The notes below the pieces were generated by a model. The model ran no database searches. It worked only from the letters and a program-made list of their open reading frames with translations, and was not told the DNA's origin. Below, one piece after another: positions 51,192 to 60,245 of a stretch of 64,000 bases of DNA (its first letter is position 1; each line of letters opens with the position of its first letter). The DNA is from Maribacter sp. (lineage in GTDB: Bacteria > Bacteroidota > Bacteroidia > Flavobacteriales > Flavobacteriaceae). The position numbers were made by a program, and so were the translations under genes. The stretch is from NCBI GenBank assembly GCA_011050675.1, contig DRFI01000022.1:1-64000 (forward strand), given 5' to 3'.

Positions 51192-52477
51192 TGATGGACA
51201 GAAGAGATTTTTTAGCCACAGGAGCGGTATCAACAGCTGGGACGCTATTCTTTCCCGGTAACTTATTAGCTGAGGAAACAAAAATCAGCAATAAACAGAA
51301 ACTTGTTCAACCATTGTCTTTTAAAATGGATGGCGAGTGGAAAGAGTTCGAGCTATATATAGATGTGCATACACACGAACCTGCGCCTGGTTTTAAATAT
51401 CATACACTCGCTTTTAATGATATGATACCCGGACCAGAGATAAGAGTAAACGCTGGCGATAAAGTACGTGTCAAATTCATCAACAAAACAGATTTAAACC
51501 ATACCATACATTGGCACGGTGTTTATGTGCCTTGGCGGATGGATGGCGTCCCTTTCGTCACACAACTGCCAGTAATGCCAAAAAATGAATTCATTTATGA
51601 ATTTGTTGCAGAGCCTGAAGGCACACATTTCTACCATTGTCATTGGGGAACTTTAATGCATATGCAGGCAGGAATGTTTGGTAGTCTTATTGTTGAAAAC
51701 CCAAACGATTCAATTAAAAAGAAATTTCCCTATGAACGTGAATATACCTTAGTGTACTCATCACACGACACTAACTATATACGTGAAGAAATGAACAGTA
51801 TGCTAGAGCGAATGAAACAGCGTAGCTATTTGATGAAAGAAGGAAGGTTTAATAGCGAGCAATGGGCGGTTTTTGATAATAAAGAGCAGTTTGCCGCGAG
51901 TTTAGAAAACGGATATCAACCACCATACGTAAACAACCGAAGATCAAATTCAGATCTACCACAAGCCAATTGGTTTACAGTTAACGGTAAGTCATATCCA
52001 TCTACGCCTTATCTGTTTATCAAATCTGGAGAGAACATTAGAATTCGGCTTATAAATGCTGGTGCAGAAACCCATCATTTACACTTACACGGTCACGATT
52101 TTTGGATGGTAGCTGACGATGGAGTACCTCTAGAGCACCCTTTCAAACGTAACACAGTGCCTCTTACACCTGGTAAAACTTTTGACATTATTGTTGAAGG
52201 TAAGAACAGGGGTATTTGGACTTTTCACGATCACGATACTAGAAAAGTCACCAATAACGGTTTGTATCCAGGAGGAAACTTATTGGCTTTGGTATATGAA
52301 GATTTACCCGCAGATGAATTGATAATCTCAAAACATTCAGGAAATCCTATGTACAATTCAAATGCCGGTATGGGCGATATGAAAAAAATGGATACTACAA
52401 AAAATGACAATATGGGTGCTATGAATAAAATGATGTTTGGGGAAGACAAGCTTCCTAAAATAGCACTTGATGAATAA
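51191..52477 (+). CDS. TAT-exported multicopper oxidase
   Basis: A 428-residue oxidase. Twin-arginine signal MDRRDFLATGAVS indicates folded export. Copper-site motifs in order: HWHGVYVPW, HFYHCHWGTLMHM, ETHHLHLHGHDFWM and TFHDHDTRKV. The last is divergent: the usual HCHxxxHxxxGM with type 1 copper ligands reads HDHDTRKVTNNG, so the mononuclear site may be altered. A short Met-rich tail (MGDMKKMDTTKNDNMGAMNK) is present. It lies between small membrane proteins and a barrel gene. Confidence 0.85.
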   Translation: MMDRRDFLATGAVSTAGTLFFPGNLLAEETKISNKQKLVQPLSFKMDGEWKEFELYIDVHTHEPAPGFKYHTLAFNDMIPGPEIRVNAGDKVRVKFINKTDLNHTIHWHGVYVPWRMDGVPFVTQLPVMPKNEFIYEFVAEPEGTHFYHCHWGTLMHMQAGMFGSLIVENPNDSIKKKFPYEREYTLVYSSHDTNYIREEMNSMLERMKQRSYLMKEGRFNSEQWAVFDNKEQFAASLENGYQPPYVNNRRSNSDLPQANWFTVNGKSYPSTPYLFIKSGENIRIRLINAGAETHHLHLHGHDFWMVADDGVPLEHPFKRNTVPLTPGKTFDIIVEGKNRGIWTFHDHDTRKVTNNGLYPGGNLLALVYEDLPADELIISKHSGNPMYNSNAGMGDMKKMDTTKNDNMGAMNKMMFGEDKLPKIALDE

Positions 52478-52493
52478 TGTTAAAACAAATAAA

Positions 52494-53648
52494 ATGAAAA
52501 AACTCATATATCTAATAGTACTGTTTTTTGGGATTGCCAATGCGCAGATTACACCAGAATTTGAAATTGGTGCAAAAGGTGTTTTCTCAGGAAATCTAAA
52601 CCTTAACTCTGAAGAATCTAGCGCTGTTTCAGATTTTTCAGATACACAGTTGTTGATGGGACTCAGTCAAAAATTATATAATAATTGGAGGGCACAGTTT
52701 GTCCTTGGTCTTCAATTCCCTGATGCAAACTCAAATCTTGGTGAAGTCTTTTACAACAATATTTTTATTCGCCTAGAAGACCAAAAGAATATGATTAAGG
52801 TAGGACGAACTATTGCTCAGACAAATCTTAATGAATTCCCTACACTTCGAGATGACGATGCACAACAATTTACCTATGCATTAAATCCATTTTCTGATGG
52901 CATAAATACAGAGCGAGATCAATACGCCAATGTTCTGGAATACACGCATACTTTCAAACAACGTTTTTTTGTTTCGGTACACGGTGAAAATTTCTACGAC
53001 AGTTTAGAACCTGACGATTTCAGGCTTAACTCTACTGGTCTGACTCTGATGTATAAAGTTCCTGAAAGTCAAAGATGGAACAGGAATGTAATACAGGAAA
53101 TTGGCTTAAGTTATAACAACTATTTTACTGATAGACAAGGCTATTCCAACGATTTTGATGCTTCGGTTAAAAACTTGCTGTTTAGTACCACGCTTAATCT
53201 AAAACCAGATCCTATCAACTTTATAGACTTTAGGTTTCAAGCCATTCAAAATTTTGGATGGGATGAAGTAAACACGCTAAATGATTATTTTGATTATACA
53301 AGAACAGAATCGTCAACGGTCTTTGGTACATTTCGTTATTTAAAACAGAAATTAGAGCGCCCTCATTATCAAGTGTCTATTGGAGGTGGTTATAAATCTT
53401 TACCAAATCTAGAAGTAGATTCAAATCAATTACTATTTATCGCAAATAGCTTTTACCGCATAGGACAGAATTTTGATATAGGGTTACAATATCGTTACAC
53501 TGAAAACACCGGGTTTACCGAAGGTTTATTTGGCAAGAATGAACATCGTATTCAATTGGCAGTAGTTTATTCCTTTAGTAAAATATTTAATAAGCAATTT
53601 GGAGATCGTCAAGATCTATTGAATTTGGAACATAACTATATAAGATAA
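52494..53648 (+). CDS. Exported outer-membrane barrel protein
   Basis: A 384-residue protein starting at the ATG at 52494 (MKKLIYLIVLFFGIANAQ), since the frame's earlier ATG at 52467 lies in the preceding oxidase gene. Amphipathic strands run throughout (for example RAQFVLGLQFP; YQVSIGGGYKSLP). Unusually for a barrel, the last residues after the strand VVYSFSKIF are a hydrophilic tail. No family recognised. It abuts the GTG start of the next gene. Confidence 0.75.
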   Translation: MKKLIYLIVLFFGIANAQITPEFEIGAKGVFSGNLNLNSEESSAVSDFSDTQLLMGLSQKLYNNWRAQFVLGLQFPDANSNLGEVFYNNIFIRLEDQKNMIKVGRTIAQTNLNEFPTLRDDDAQQFTYALNPFSDGINTERDQYANVLEYTHTFKQRFFVSVHGENFYDSLEPDDFRLNSTGLTLMYKVPESQRWNRNVIQEIGLSYNNYFTDRQGYSNDFDASVKNLLFSTTLNLKPDPINFIDFRFQAIQNFGWDEVNTLNDYFDYTRTESSTVFGTFRYLKQKLERPHYQVSIGGGYKSLPNLEVDSNQLLFIANSFYRIGQNFDIGLQYRYTENTGFTEGLFGKNEHRIQLAVVYSFSKIFNKQFGDRQDLLNLEHNYIR

Positions 53649-54365
53649 GTGCTGTACGTCTGGTTCATATGGTCACTTATCATTCTCGCTCTTTGGGTAG
53701 TTATCTATCTATCTAAAAAAGGAGTTAGAAAAGAAATGCTCAAAATGAGCTTGATTACGATGCCATTTGGTTTAACAGAACCATTGTTTGTGCCAGAATA
53801 TTGGTTGCCGCCATCGCTATTCGATTTAGCAGAAAAAACAAGTTTCGATATAGAGAGCCTAATTTTTTCTTTTGCTATAGGTGGCATTGGTACGGTACTC
53901 TACAATCTCATTTTTAAACAAAGACTTGACGAAATATCAAACACTGAGCGTGGTCATTATAGACATAGATTACATCTTTATATCCTATTTATACCAGTAA
54001 TCGTATTTATTTTTCTGACATTTTTTACGACGCTAAACCATATTTATTGTGGTATCATAGCTTTACTCATCGGTGGTTTAGCAACACTTTATTGTCGTCC
54101 AGATTTAAAAGGAAAAATTTGGGTTGGTGGAATCCTGTTTACAGTACTATACTTCATTTACTTTGGAAGTATCCTTCTGTTTTATCCTCGATATGTAGAG
54201 CTGTACTGGAACCTTGATGACCTAACCCATATTCTTGTTTTGGGCATTCCTATTGAAGAATTAATGTTCGCCTTCACTTTTGGGATGTACTGGTCTGGAC
54301 TATACGAACACCTATATTGGCGAAAACTTATTCAAACTGAAATAATTATTCCACTTAAAGATTAA
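53649..54365 (+). CDS. Lycopene-cyclase-domain membrane protein
   Basis: A 238-residue protein with six to seven helices. The start is GTG at 53649, immediately after the previous stop. The segment DDLTHILVLGIPIEELMFAF followed by FGMYWSGLYEHLYWR has the acidic PIEE motif of CarR/CrtY-type heterodimeric lycopene cyclases, and the N-terminal half has TEPLFVPEYWLPPSLF. No other carotenoid gene is nearby, so a carotenoid role is not certain; the family also includes uncharacterised membrane proteins. Confidence 0.75.
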   Translation: MLYVWFIWSLIILALWVVIYLSKKGVRKEMLKMSLITMPFGLTEPLFVPEYWLPPSLFDLAEKTSFDIESLIFSFAIGGIGTVLYNLIFKQRLDEISNTERGHYRHRLHLYILFIPVIVFIFLTFFTTLNHIYCGIIALLIGGLATLYCRPDLKGKIWVGGILFTVLYFIYFGSILLFYPRYVELYWNLDDLTHILVLGIPIEELMFAFTFGMYWSGLYEHLYWRKLIQTEIIIPLKD

Positions 54366-54369
54366 CACT

Positions 54370-54885
54370 ATGAAACAAATACAATCGAATAAAAAAAACA
54401 ATGCTATCCAAGTTATAGCCATAAAGAGCCCAGTAGGAAAAATATACAAGTTATCCATTAGTCTATTAATCCTTCTACTGCTTTCAGTAGTCCTTCTATC
54501 CTGTTCCGACAAGAAAAAAGAAGTTGCCGAAAGCGCAACACAGCCAACTGTAGAAACATCGCAAACAGCAAATAAAGTCATCGCGTCAGCCCAAAATTAT
54601 GAAATCGTTCCCAACGAAAAAGTGTGTATGGTAAACGACCGATTTATGGGTGTGTCACAAATACCAATAGAAGCCAACGGAACTACTTATTACAGTTGTT
54701 GTGAAAATTGTGTTGAAAAGTTACAGAAAAACCTGGATGACGTCCGCTTCGGAAGTAATCCACTTAATGACACAAAAGTTGATAAAGCTTCAGCAATTAT
54801 TGTACAAGATAAAAGCAGCGGAAGTGTTTTCTACTTCGCCTTTCAAGAAGATGCTCAATCATTTATAAATAAGAATAAAGGATAG
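54370..54885 (+). CDS. Lipoprotein with a TRASH/MlpB-like CxxC metal site
   Basis: A 171-residue protein with an N-terminal basic region, a signal helix (LSISLLILLLLSVVLLSC, lipobox Cys near 48) and a periplasmic domain with EKVCMVNDRF and YYSCCENCVEKLQKN, an arrangement like TRASH/YHS or MlpB copper-binding proteins. The CMV...CCENC cysteines are good soft-metal ligands. The start at 54370 gives a long pre-signal leader; the later part may be the actual start. Confidence 0.72.
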   Translation: MKQIQSNKKNNAIQVIAIKSPVGKIYKLSISLLILLLLSVVLLSCSDKKKEVAESATQPTVETSQTANKVIASAQNYEIVPNEKVCMVNDRFMGVSQIPIEANGTTYYSCCENCVEKLQKNLDDVRFGSNPLNDTKVDKASAIIVQDKSSGSVFYFAFQEDAQSFINKNKG

Positions 54886-54913
54886 TGAATCTTTATTCAT
54901 AAAAATTCAAGTT

Positions 54914-55375
54914 ATGAAAATAGTGTTAGCCATAGACGGCTCAGATTGCAGTACAGCTGCTGTTAAAGGACTTTCAAAAATGCCTTTACCTAATGATAGC
55001 GAAGTTAATATTATAAATATTTACGAAAATCGTGCATTGCCAACATCAGGGTTGCATTCAACAAAAGCAACACTTTATAAATACCCTGATGACGCTATAA
55101 AAAATGCACAAAAAATAGGAGATAAAATCATTTCCGAAGCCATCCAGGTTTTAAAAGAAAAAGATAGCTCCCTTACTATAACAACAAGTGTTATTAATGG
55201 TCTTCCTAAAAAAGAAATTTTAGAAAAAGCGGAATCCTTTAATGCTGATTTAATTGTAGTCGGTTCACAAGGTCAAGGGGCATTTTCACGTTTTCTATTA
55301 GGTTCAGTATCGCAATATTTAGCAACACACGCCAAATGTTCAGTAATGATTGTAAAAGACAAGGATGCAAAGTAA
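54914..55375 (+). CDS. Universal stress protein (UspA family)
   Basis: A 153-residue single-domain Usp. It begins MKIVLAIDGSDCSTAAVKGL and has the ATP-binding pattern VVGSQGQGAFSRFLLGSVSQ (G-2x-G-9x-GS), so it belongs to the nucleotide-binding subgroup. Cytoplasmic. It sits between the copper lipoprotein and the NDH-2 gene, which suggests a stress-adaptation role, but the direct partner is unknown. Confidence 0.9.
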   Translation: MKIVLAIDGSDCSTAAVKGLSKMPLPNDSEVNIINIYENRALPTSGLHSTKATLYKYPDDAIKNAQKIGDKIISEAIQVLKEKDSSLTITTSVINGLPKKEILEKAESFNADLIVVGSQGQGAFSRFLLGSVSQYLATHAKCSVMIVKDKDAK

Positions 55376-55409
55376 CCTATCGCAAATACAAATGATTTAA
55401 AAATTAAAT

Positions 55410-56768
55410 ATGACTATTAACCACTCAAATAACACAAAAGAGTCTGCCTGCAAAGTAACAGATGAAATCTGCCTACCAGATACTAAATTACCTCGTGTAG
55501 TTGTCATTGGTGGTGGTTTCGCTGGTTTAGCGTTAGTAGAAAAATTGAAAAACAAAGAAGTTCAAGTTGTATTATTTGATAAAAATAACTTTCATCAATT
55601 TCAACCCTTATTTTATCAAGTGGCAACAAGTGCTTTGGAGCCTGATAGTATTGTATTTCCTTTCAGAAAACAAATTAGTGGTTATAAAAATGTTCTGTTT
55701 CGGCTGGCTGAAGTAGAAGAAATTCAACCTTCTTCAAACACTGTTATAACCAATAAGGGAAGTGCGCATTTCGATTATCTCGTATTAGCCACAGGAACAA
55801 CTACCAATTTCTTCGGAATGGATAACGTCGAGTCCCATAGTCTTGGGATGAAAGACATTCGCGATTCTCTAAATATTCGTCATATGATGCTTCAAAATTT
55901 GGAGGAGGCAGCCATAACCTGTGATGACAACGAACGTGATGCCTTAACCAATTTCGTAATCGTTGGCGGTGGACCCGCTGGTGTAGAAATGGCTGGTGCG
56001 TTGGCTGAATTTTGTAAATACATTCTTCCAAAGGATTATCCAGAATACCCTTCTTCTATAATGAACATTTATTTAGTAGAAGCGAATGATAAGCTATTAA
56101 GCACAATGTCTGACAATGCATCCACGAAAACACTAAAATTTTTGAAGGACTTGGATGTAAAGGTACTTTTCAATGAATCGGTAAGCGATTATGACGGCTC
56201 AATAGTCACAACCAAAAGTGGAAAAACCATTTTAGCTAAAAATCTAATCTGGACGGCGGGTGTTAAAGGACAGTTCCCAAAAGGCATTGATGAAAAACAC
56301 GTGGTTAGAGGTAATCGTCTTAAAACCAATTCTTATTTAAAAGTAGAAGGCTACGAAAATATTTTTGCCATAGGTGATATCGCTGCACTTATTTCCAGTG
56401 ATACACCAAAAGGGCATCCACAAGTAGCTCAAACAGCTATTCAGCAGGGCAAATACTTGGGTGATTCACTTTTAGATATAATAAAAGATAAACCTTTAAA
56501 ACCTTTCGAATATAAAGACAAGGGGTCATTGGCAACAGTGGGAAAACGTAAGGCAGTAGCTGATTTGGGAAAATTCAAATTCGCAGGCTATTTTGCCTGG
56601 TTACTGTGGTCTATAGTGCACTTGATGTCCATAAGCGGGTTTAGAAACAGATTGATGGTTGGTTTTAATTGGGCGGTAAGCTATTTCACTTATGAAAAAA
56701 GTAATCGTGTCATAATTAGAAATTTTAAACCAAAAACCAAAAGTCTATCAAACGAAGAAATATCATAA
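55410..56768 (+). CDS. NDH-2-type NAD(P)/FAD-dependent dehydrogenase
   Basis: A 452-residue membrane-associated oxidoreductase. FAD site VVVIGGGFAGLALVEKL (about 30-46), NADH site FVIVGGGPAGVEMAGALAEF (about 178-197), NIFAIGDIAAL near 320 and a C-terminal amphipathic/hydrophobic membrane anchor (AWLLWSIVHLM, about 398-410). It is the length and order of type II NADH:quinone dehydrogenases. Electrons would enter the quinone pool without proton pumping. It lies two bases before the APC permease start. Confidence 0.88.
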   Translation: MTINHSNNTKESACKVTDEICLPDTKLPRVVVIGGGFAGLALVEKLKNKEVQVVLFDKNNFHQFQPLFYQVATSALEPDSIVFPFRKQISGYKNVLFRLAEVEEIQPSSNTVITNKGSAHFDYLVLATGTTTNFFGMDNVESHSLGMKDIRDSLNIRHMMLQNLEEAAITCDDNERDALTNFVIVGGGPAGVEMAGALAEFCKYILPKDYPEYPSSIMNIYLVEANDKLLSTMSDNASTKTLKFLKDLDVKVLFNESVSDYDGSIVTTKSGKTILAKNLIWTAGVKGQFPKGIDEKHVVRGNRLKTNSYLKVEGYENIFAIGDIAALISSDTPKGHPQVAQTAIQQGKYLGDSLLDIIKDKPLKPFEYKDKGSLATVGKRKAVADLGKFKFAGYFAWLLWSIVHLMSISGFRNRLMVGFNWAVSYFTYEKSNRVIIRNFKPKTKSLSNEEIS

Positions 56769-56770
56769 CA

Positions 56771-58120
56771 ATGGAAAACACTACAAAAGAAAACAATAAG
56801 CTATCCTTAATAGGTTCCATATCTCTTGGTACTGGTGTAATGATTGGTGCTGGAATATTTGTGCTTATGGGACAAATAGCGGAGTTGGTGGGAGATCTAT
56901 TCCCAATTGCATTTATTGCTGGTGCTATTGTAGTAGGTTTCAGTTCATATTCTTATGTAAAGTTCTCAAATGCCTTTCCATCTTCTGGTGGTGTGGTCAA
57001 ATTTTTTAATAAAGCCTACGGACCGGGAACTACAACGGGTGTATTTTCTCTGTTAATGTATGTTTCAATGGTAGTTTCAGAAAGTTTAGTGGCAGGTACT
57101 TTTGGGGCTTACACGCTTAGGTTGTTCCCAGATAGTTATGCTGGTTACGCATCTATTCTTGGAATTTTACTTTTGGTAACTGCCTTTATATTAAATATTT
57201 TAGGTAATAAAGTTATTGGAGCAACGGCTACTTTTACAGCAATTATTAAGGTTGCAGGAATTGCATTGCTAGCCATTGCAGGTCTAGTAATTTCTGGGAT
57301 TGCAGATGTTACTGGGAATTATATTCCCAATAATTCCGAAACTATGCCACAAGGACTTGCCTTTGTCGCCGCATTAGCATTATCAATCCTTGCCTATAAA
57401 GGATTCACAACAATTACAAATCAAGGTGGAGATATTACAAATCCTCATAAAAACCTAGGTAGATCAATTGTGTATTCAATTCTTATCTGTACGGTCATAT
57501 ATGTAGCATTGGCACTTTCTGTTGCAGGAGGTTTAAGCATCCCTGAAATAATCAAAGCAAAAGATTATGCCTTGGCAGCAGCGGCAGAACCTGTTTTTGG
57601 AGAATGGGGTTTATGGATTACCATAGCCATAGCAATTGTAGCGACATTTTCAGGCGTGTTAGCTAGTATGTTTTCCGCATCCCGCTTATTAGGGATGTTA
57701 AGTAATATGAAACAAGTGCCATCTTTAAAGAAACTAGGGAATTTTAAAAATCCGGCACTCATATTTACGGCTTCTCTTGCTATTTTATTGACTGTTCTGT
57801 TCGATTTAACAAGGATAGCTTCTATAGGAGCTATTTTTTACCTCATTATGGATATTGCTATCCATTGGGGGCTTTTCCGCCACCTAAAAAAGGACGTAAA
57901 ATTTCAACCTATCATTCCATTAACAGCTATAGTAATGGACATTGCAGTACTCGTTGCCTTTCTATATTTAAAATATCTGAACGATCCATTAGTACTCATC
58001 GTTGCAGCAATTGGTATTATTTTAATACTCGTTGCAGAACGTTTTTTTATGAAGTCACACACAGATGATGACGGTAATATGGAGATGGGAATGGAAAATT
58101 TAAGTAACAAAAAACAATAA
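56771..58120 (+). CDS. APC-family permease
   Basis: A 449-residue twelve-helix transporter, a paralogue of the protein at 34325-35617. Matching motifs are GTGVMIGAGIFVLMGQ, SYVKFSNAFPSSGGVV and ALSILAYKGFTTITNQGGDI. Extra C-terminal residues (MKSHTDDDGNMEMGMENLSN) are Met/Asp-rich. The gene follows the NDH-2 gene and precedes the type II GAPDH gene. Substrate unknown. Confidence 0.87.
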   Translation: MENTTKENNKLSLIGSISLGTGVMIGAGIFVLMGQIAELVGDLFPIAFIAGAIVVGFSSYSYVKFSNAFPSSGGVVKFFNKAYGPGTTTGVFSLLMYVSMVVSESLVAGTFGAYTLRLFPDSYAGYASILGILLLVTAFILNILGNKVIGATATFTAIIKVAGIALLAIAGLVISGIADVTGNYIPNNSETMPQGLAFVAALALSILAYKGFTTITNQGGDITNPHKNLGRSIVYSILICTVIYVALALSVAGGLSIPEIIKAKDYALAAAAEPVFGEWGLWITIAIAIVATFSGVLASMFSASRLLGMLSNMKQVPSLKKLGNFKNPALIFTASLAILLTVLFDLTRIASIGAIFYLIMDIAIHWGLFRHLKKDVKFQPIIPLTAIVMDIAVLVAFLYLKYLNDPLVLIVAAIGIILILVAERFFMKSHTDDDGNMEMGMENLSNKKQ

Positions 58121-58145
58121 AACATAATTAATAAAAACAATTTAT

Positions 58146-59159
58146 ATGAAAAATATAGCAGTTATAGGATACGGGGTCATTGGAAAAAGAGTAGCCGACG
58201 CCATTAATTTACAAGATGATATGAACCTTATTGGGGTTTGCGATGTCATTAGTGATTGGCGTATTCAGAACGCCATGAGAAAAGAATATAATATTTATGC
58301 GGCAACCGCCGAAGCCGAAAAAGAAATGAAGACTAATGGCATTTCGGTAAAAGGTAACCTGCAAGGCTTGTTAGATAAAGCAGACCTCGTGGTCGATTGT
58401 ACGCCAAAAAATATAGCAGCAAAGAATGTTATAATTTATAAAAAAAAAGGCATAAAGTTCATTGTTCAGGGTGGTGAAAAACACGAAACCACTAACCATT
58501 CTTTTAGTGCAGAAAACAATTATAGTTCAGCTCTAAATCTAGATGCTACAAGAGTTGTTTCCTGCAATACCACTTCTATTCTACGAACGCTGACCGCTTT
58601 AAAAAGAGCAAATTTATTGGATTATGCCAGAGGCACCTTATTAAGAAGAGCTACCGATCCTTGGGAAAGTCATTTAGGTGGTATTATGAACACTATGGTT
58701 CCCGAAAAAGACATCCCAAGTCATCAAGGACCAGATGCAAAAAGCGTAGATCCAGATTTGGACGTCATCACTTCCGCAGTAAAAGTTCCAGAAACCTTAA
58801 GCCATATGCACTATTGGAATGTAAAATTGAAAAAACAAGCAACGAAAGATGACGTGCTGAACGCATTTAAAACATCCAGTCGGATTAAACTCATTCGTTA
58901 TGACCAAGGTTTAGTTTCAAATAATACCATTAAGGAAATGTTCTTGGATATGGGCAGACCTTGGGGAGATATGTACGAGGTAGCACTATGGGAAGATATG
59001 CTAAAGGTGGTGGGCGATGAACTCTTTTATGCCTACGTGGTCGATAATCAAGCCATTGTTATTCCTGAAACCATTGATGCCATTAGAGCACTTACTGGAA
59101 TAGAAACGGATGCAGCAAAATCCATCACTAAAACCAATACAAGTTTAGGGATTCATTAA
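58146..59159 (+). CDS. Archaeal-type (type II) glyceraldehyde-3-phosphate dehydrogenase
   Basis: A 337-residue NAD(P)-dependent dehydrogenase that does not resemble the standard bacterial GapA. Rossmann start [16 protein letters not shown], catalytic cysteine in [14 protein letters not shown] (near residue 140), and the type II-specific middle [15 protein letters not shown]. Type II GAPDH is characteristic of Archaea and occurs only sporadically in Bacteria. It is followed by a class I aldolase in the same orientation, so the two may form a glycolytic/gluconeogenic bypass. Lateral transfer is likely. Confidence 0.9.
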   Translation: MKNIAVIGYGVIGKRVADAINLQDDMNLIGVCDVISDWRIQNAMRKEYNIYAATAEAEKEMKTNGISVKGNLQGLLDKADLVVDCTPKNIAAKNVIIYKKKGIKFIVQGGEKHETTNHSFSAENNYSSALNLDATRVVSCNTTSILRTLTALKRANLLDYARGTLLRRATDPWESHLGGIMNTMVPEKDIPSHQGPDAKSVDPDLDVITSAVKVPETLSHMHYWNVKLKKQATKDDVLNAFKTSSRIKLIRYDQGLVSNNTIKEMFLDMGRPWGDMYEVALWEDMLKVVGDELFYAYVVDNQAIVIPETIDAIRALTGIETDAAKSITKTNTSLGIH

Positions 59160-59170
59160 TTCTTATTAAA

Positions 59171-60232
59171 ATGAAAACAGATATAAATATTACAGAACTA
59201 TTAAGAGAAAAAGCTTCCTTCTATTTGGAGCACGTTTGTGAAAAAATAACAAAAGATGAATTGCAAACTCCAAGCAGAAATAGTCTAGATAAGGTTTTTG
59301 CAACTAGCAATAGAAATCCACAGGTATTACGAAGCTTTGCTCAGTTATACAACCATGGAAATCTGGGAGACACAGGTTACTTGAGTATTCTTCCTGTGGA
59401 TCAAGGTATTGAGCATAGCGCAGCGTATTCATTCTATAAAAACCCTGATTATTTTGACCCAGAGAATATTATAAAACTGGCGATAGAAGCAGGATGTAAT
59501 GGAGTAGCTTCAACCTTTGGGGTATTGGGACTAAACGCACGTAGATATGCCCATAAAATTCCATTTATCGTAAAGATTAACCACAATGAACTGCTTACCT
59601 ACCCCAATAAATATGACCAAACCTTATTTGGCAAAGTAAAAGATGCGTGGGATATGGGAGCAATTGCGGTAGGTGCTACCATTTATTTTGGTTCCGAAGA
59701 AAGTAATAGACAGCTAAAAGAAATAGCAGAAGCTTTTGAAGAGGCTCACAGTTTAGGTATGGCTACTATTTTATGGTGCTATACCCGAAACGAAGCTTTT
59801 AAAACTGAAAAAGAAGATTATCATTCCGCTGCCGATGTAACTGGGCAGGCAAATCATTTGGGTGTGACTATCCAAGCAGATATCATCAAACAAAAATTAC
59901 CTACAAATAACTTTGGTTTCAAAGAAATAGGGTTTGGAAAATATGATGATGAAATGTATGATACGTTGACAACAGACCACCCCATTGACCTTTGTAGGTT
60001 ACAGGTAGCCAATTGTTATATGGGCAAAATAGGACTGATAAATTCAGGTGGTGGTTCTAAAGGTGAATCTGATTTAGAGGAAGCAATAACGACAGCAGTA
60101 ATCAATAAAAGAGCTGGTGGTTCTGGATTGATAATGGGTCGAAAAGCATTTCAACAACCCTTTAAGGAAGGATTGGAATTGATACATGCAGTTCAAGGCG
60201 TTTACCTCGAGAAAAGAATAACGGTAGCATAA
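59171..60232 (+). CDS. Class I (archaeal/FbaB-type) fructose-bisphosphate aldolase
   Basis: A 353-residue Schiff-base aldolase of the DhnA/FbaB group. [20 protein letters not shown] near the substrate loop, [32 protein letters not shown] and the phosphate-site block [20 protein letters not shown] are present. The likely Schiff-base lysine cannot be fixed by eye; a candidate is in the strand preceding NHNEL. It is 11 bases downstream of the type II GAPDH gene. Confidence 0.88.
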   Translation: MKTDINITELLREKASFYLEHVCEKITKDELQTPSRNSLDKVFATSNRNPQVLRSFAQLYNHGNLGDTGYLSILPVDQGIEHSAAYSFYKNPDYFDPENIIKLAIEAGCNGVASTFGVLGLNARRYAHKIPFIVKINHNELLTYPNKYDQTLFGKVKDAWDMGAIAVGATIYFGSEESNRQLKEIAEAFEEAHSLGMATILWCYTRNEAFKTEKEDYHSAADVTGQANHLGVTIQADIIKQKLPTNNFGFKEIGFGKYDDEMYDTLTTDHPIDLCRLQVANCYMGKIGLINSGGGSKGESDLEEAITTAVINKRAGGSGLIMGRKAFQQPFKEGLELIHAVQGVYLEKRITVA

Positions 60233-60245
60233 TACAGATTTAAGA

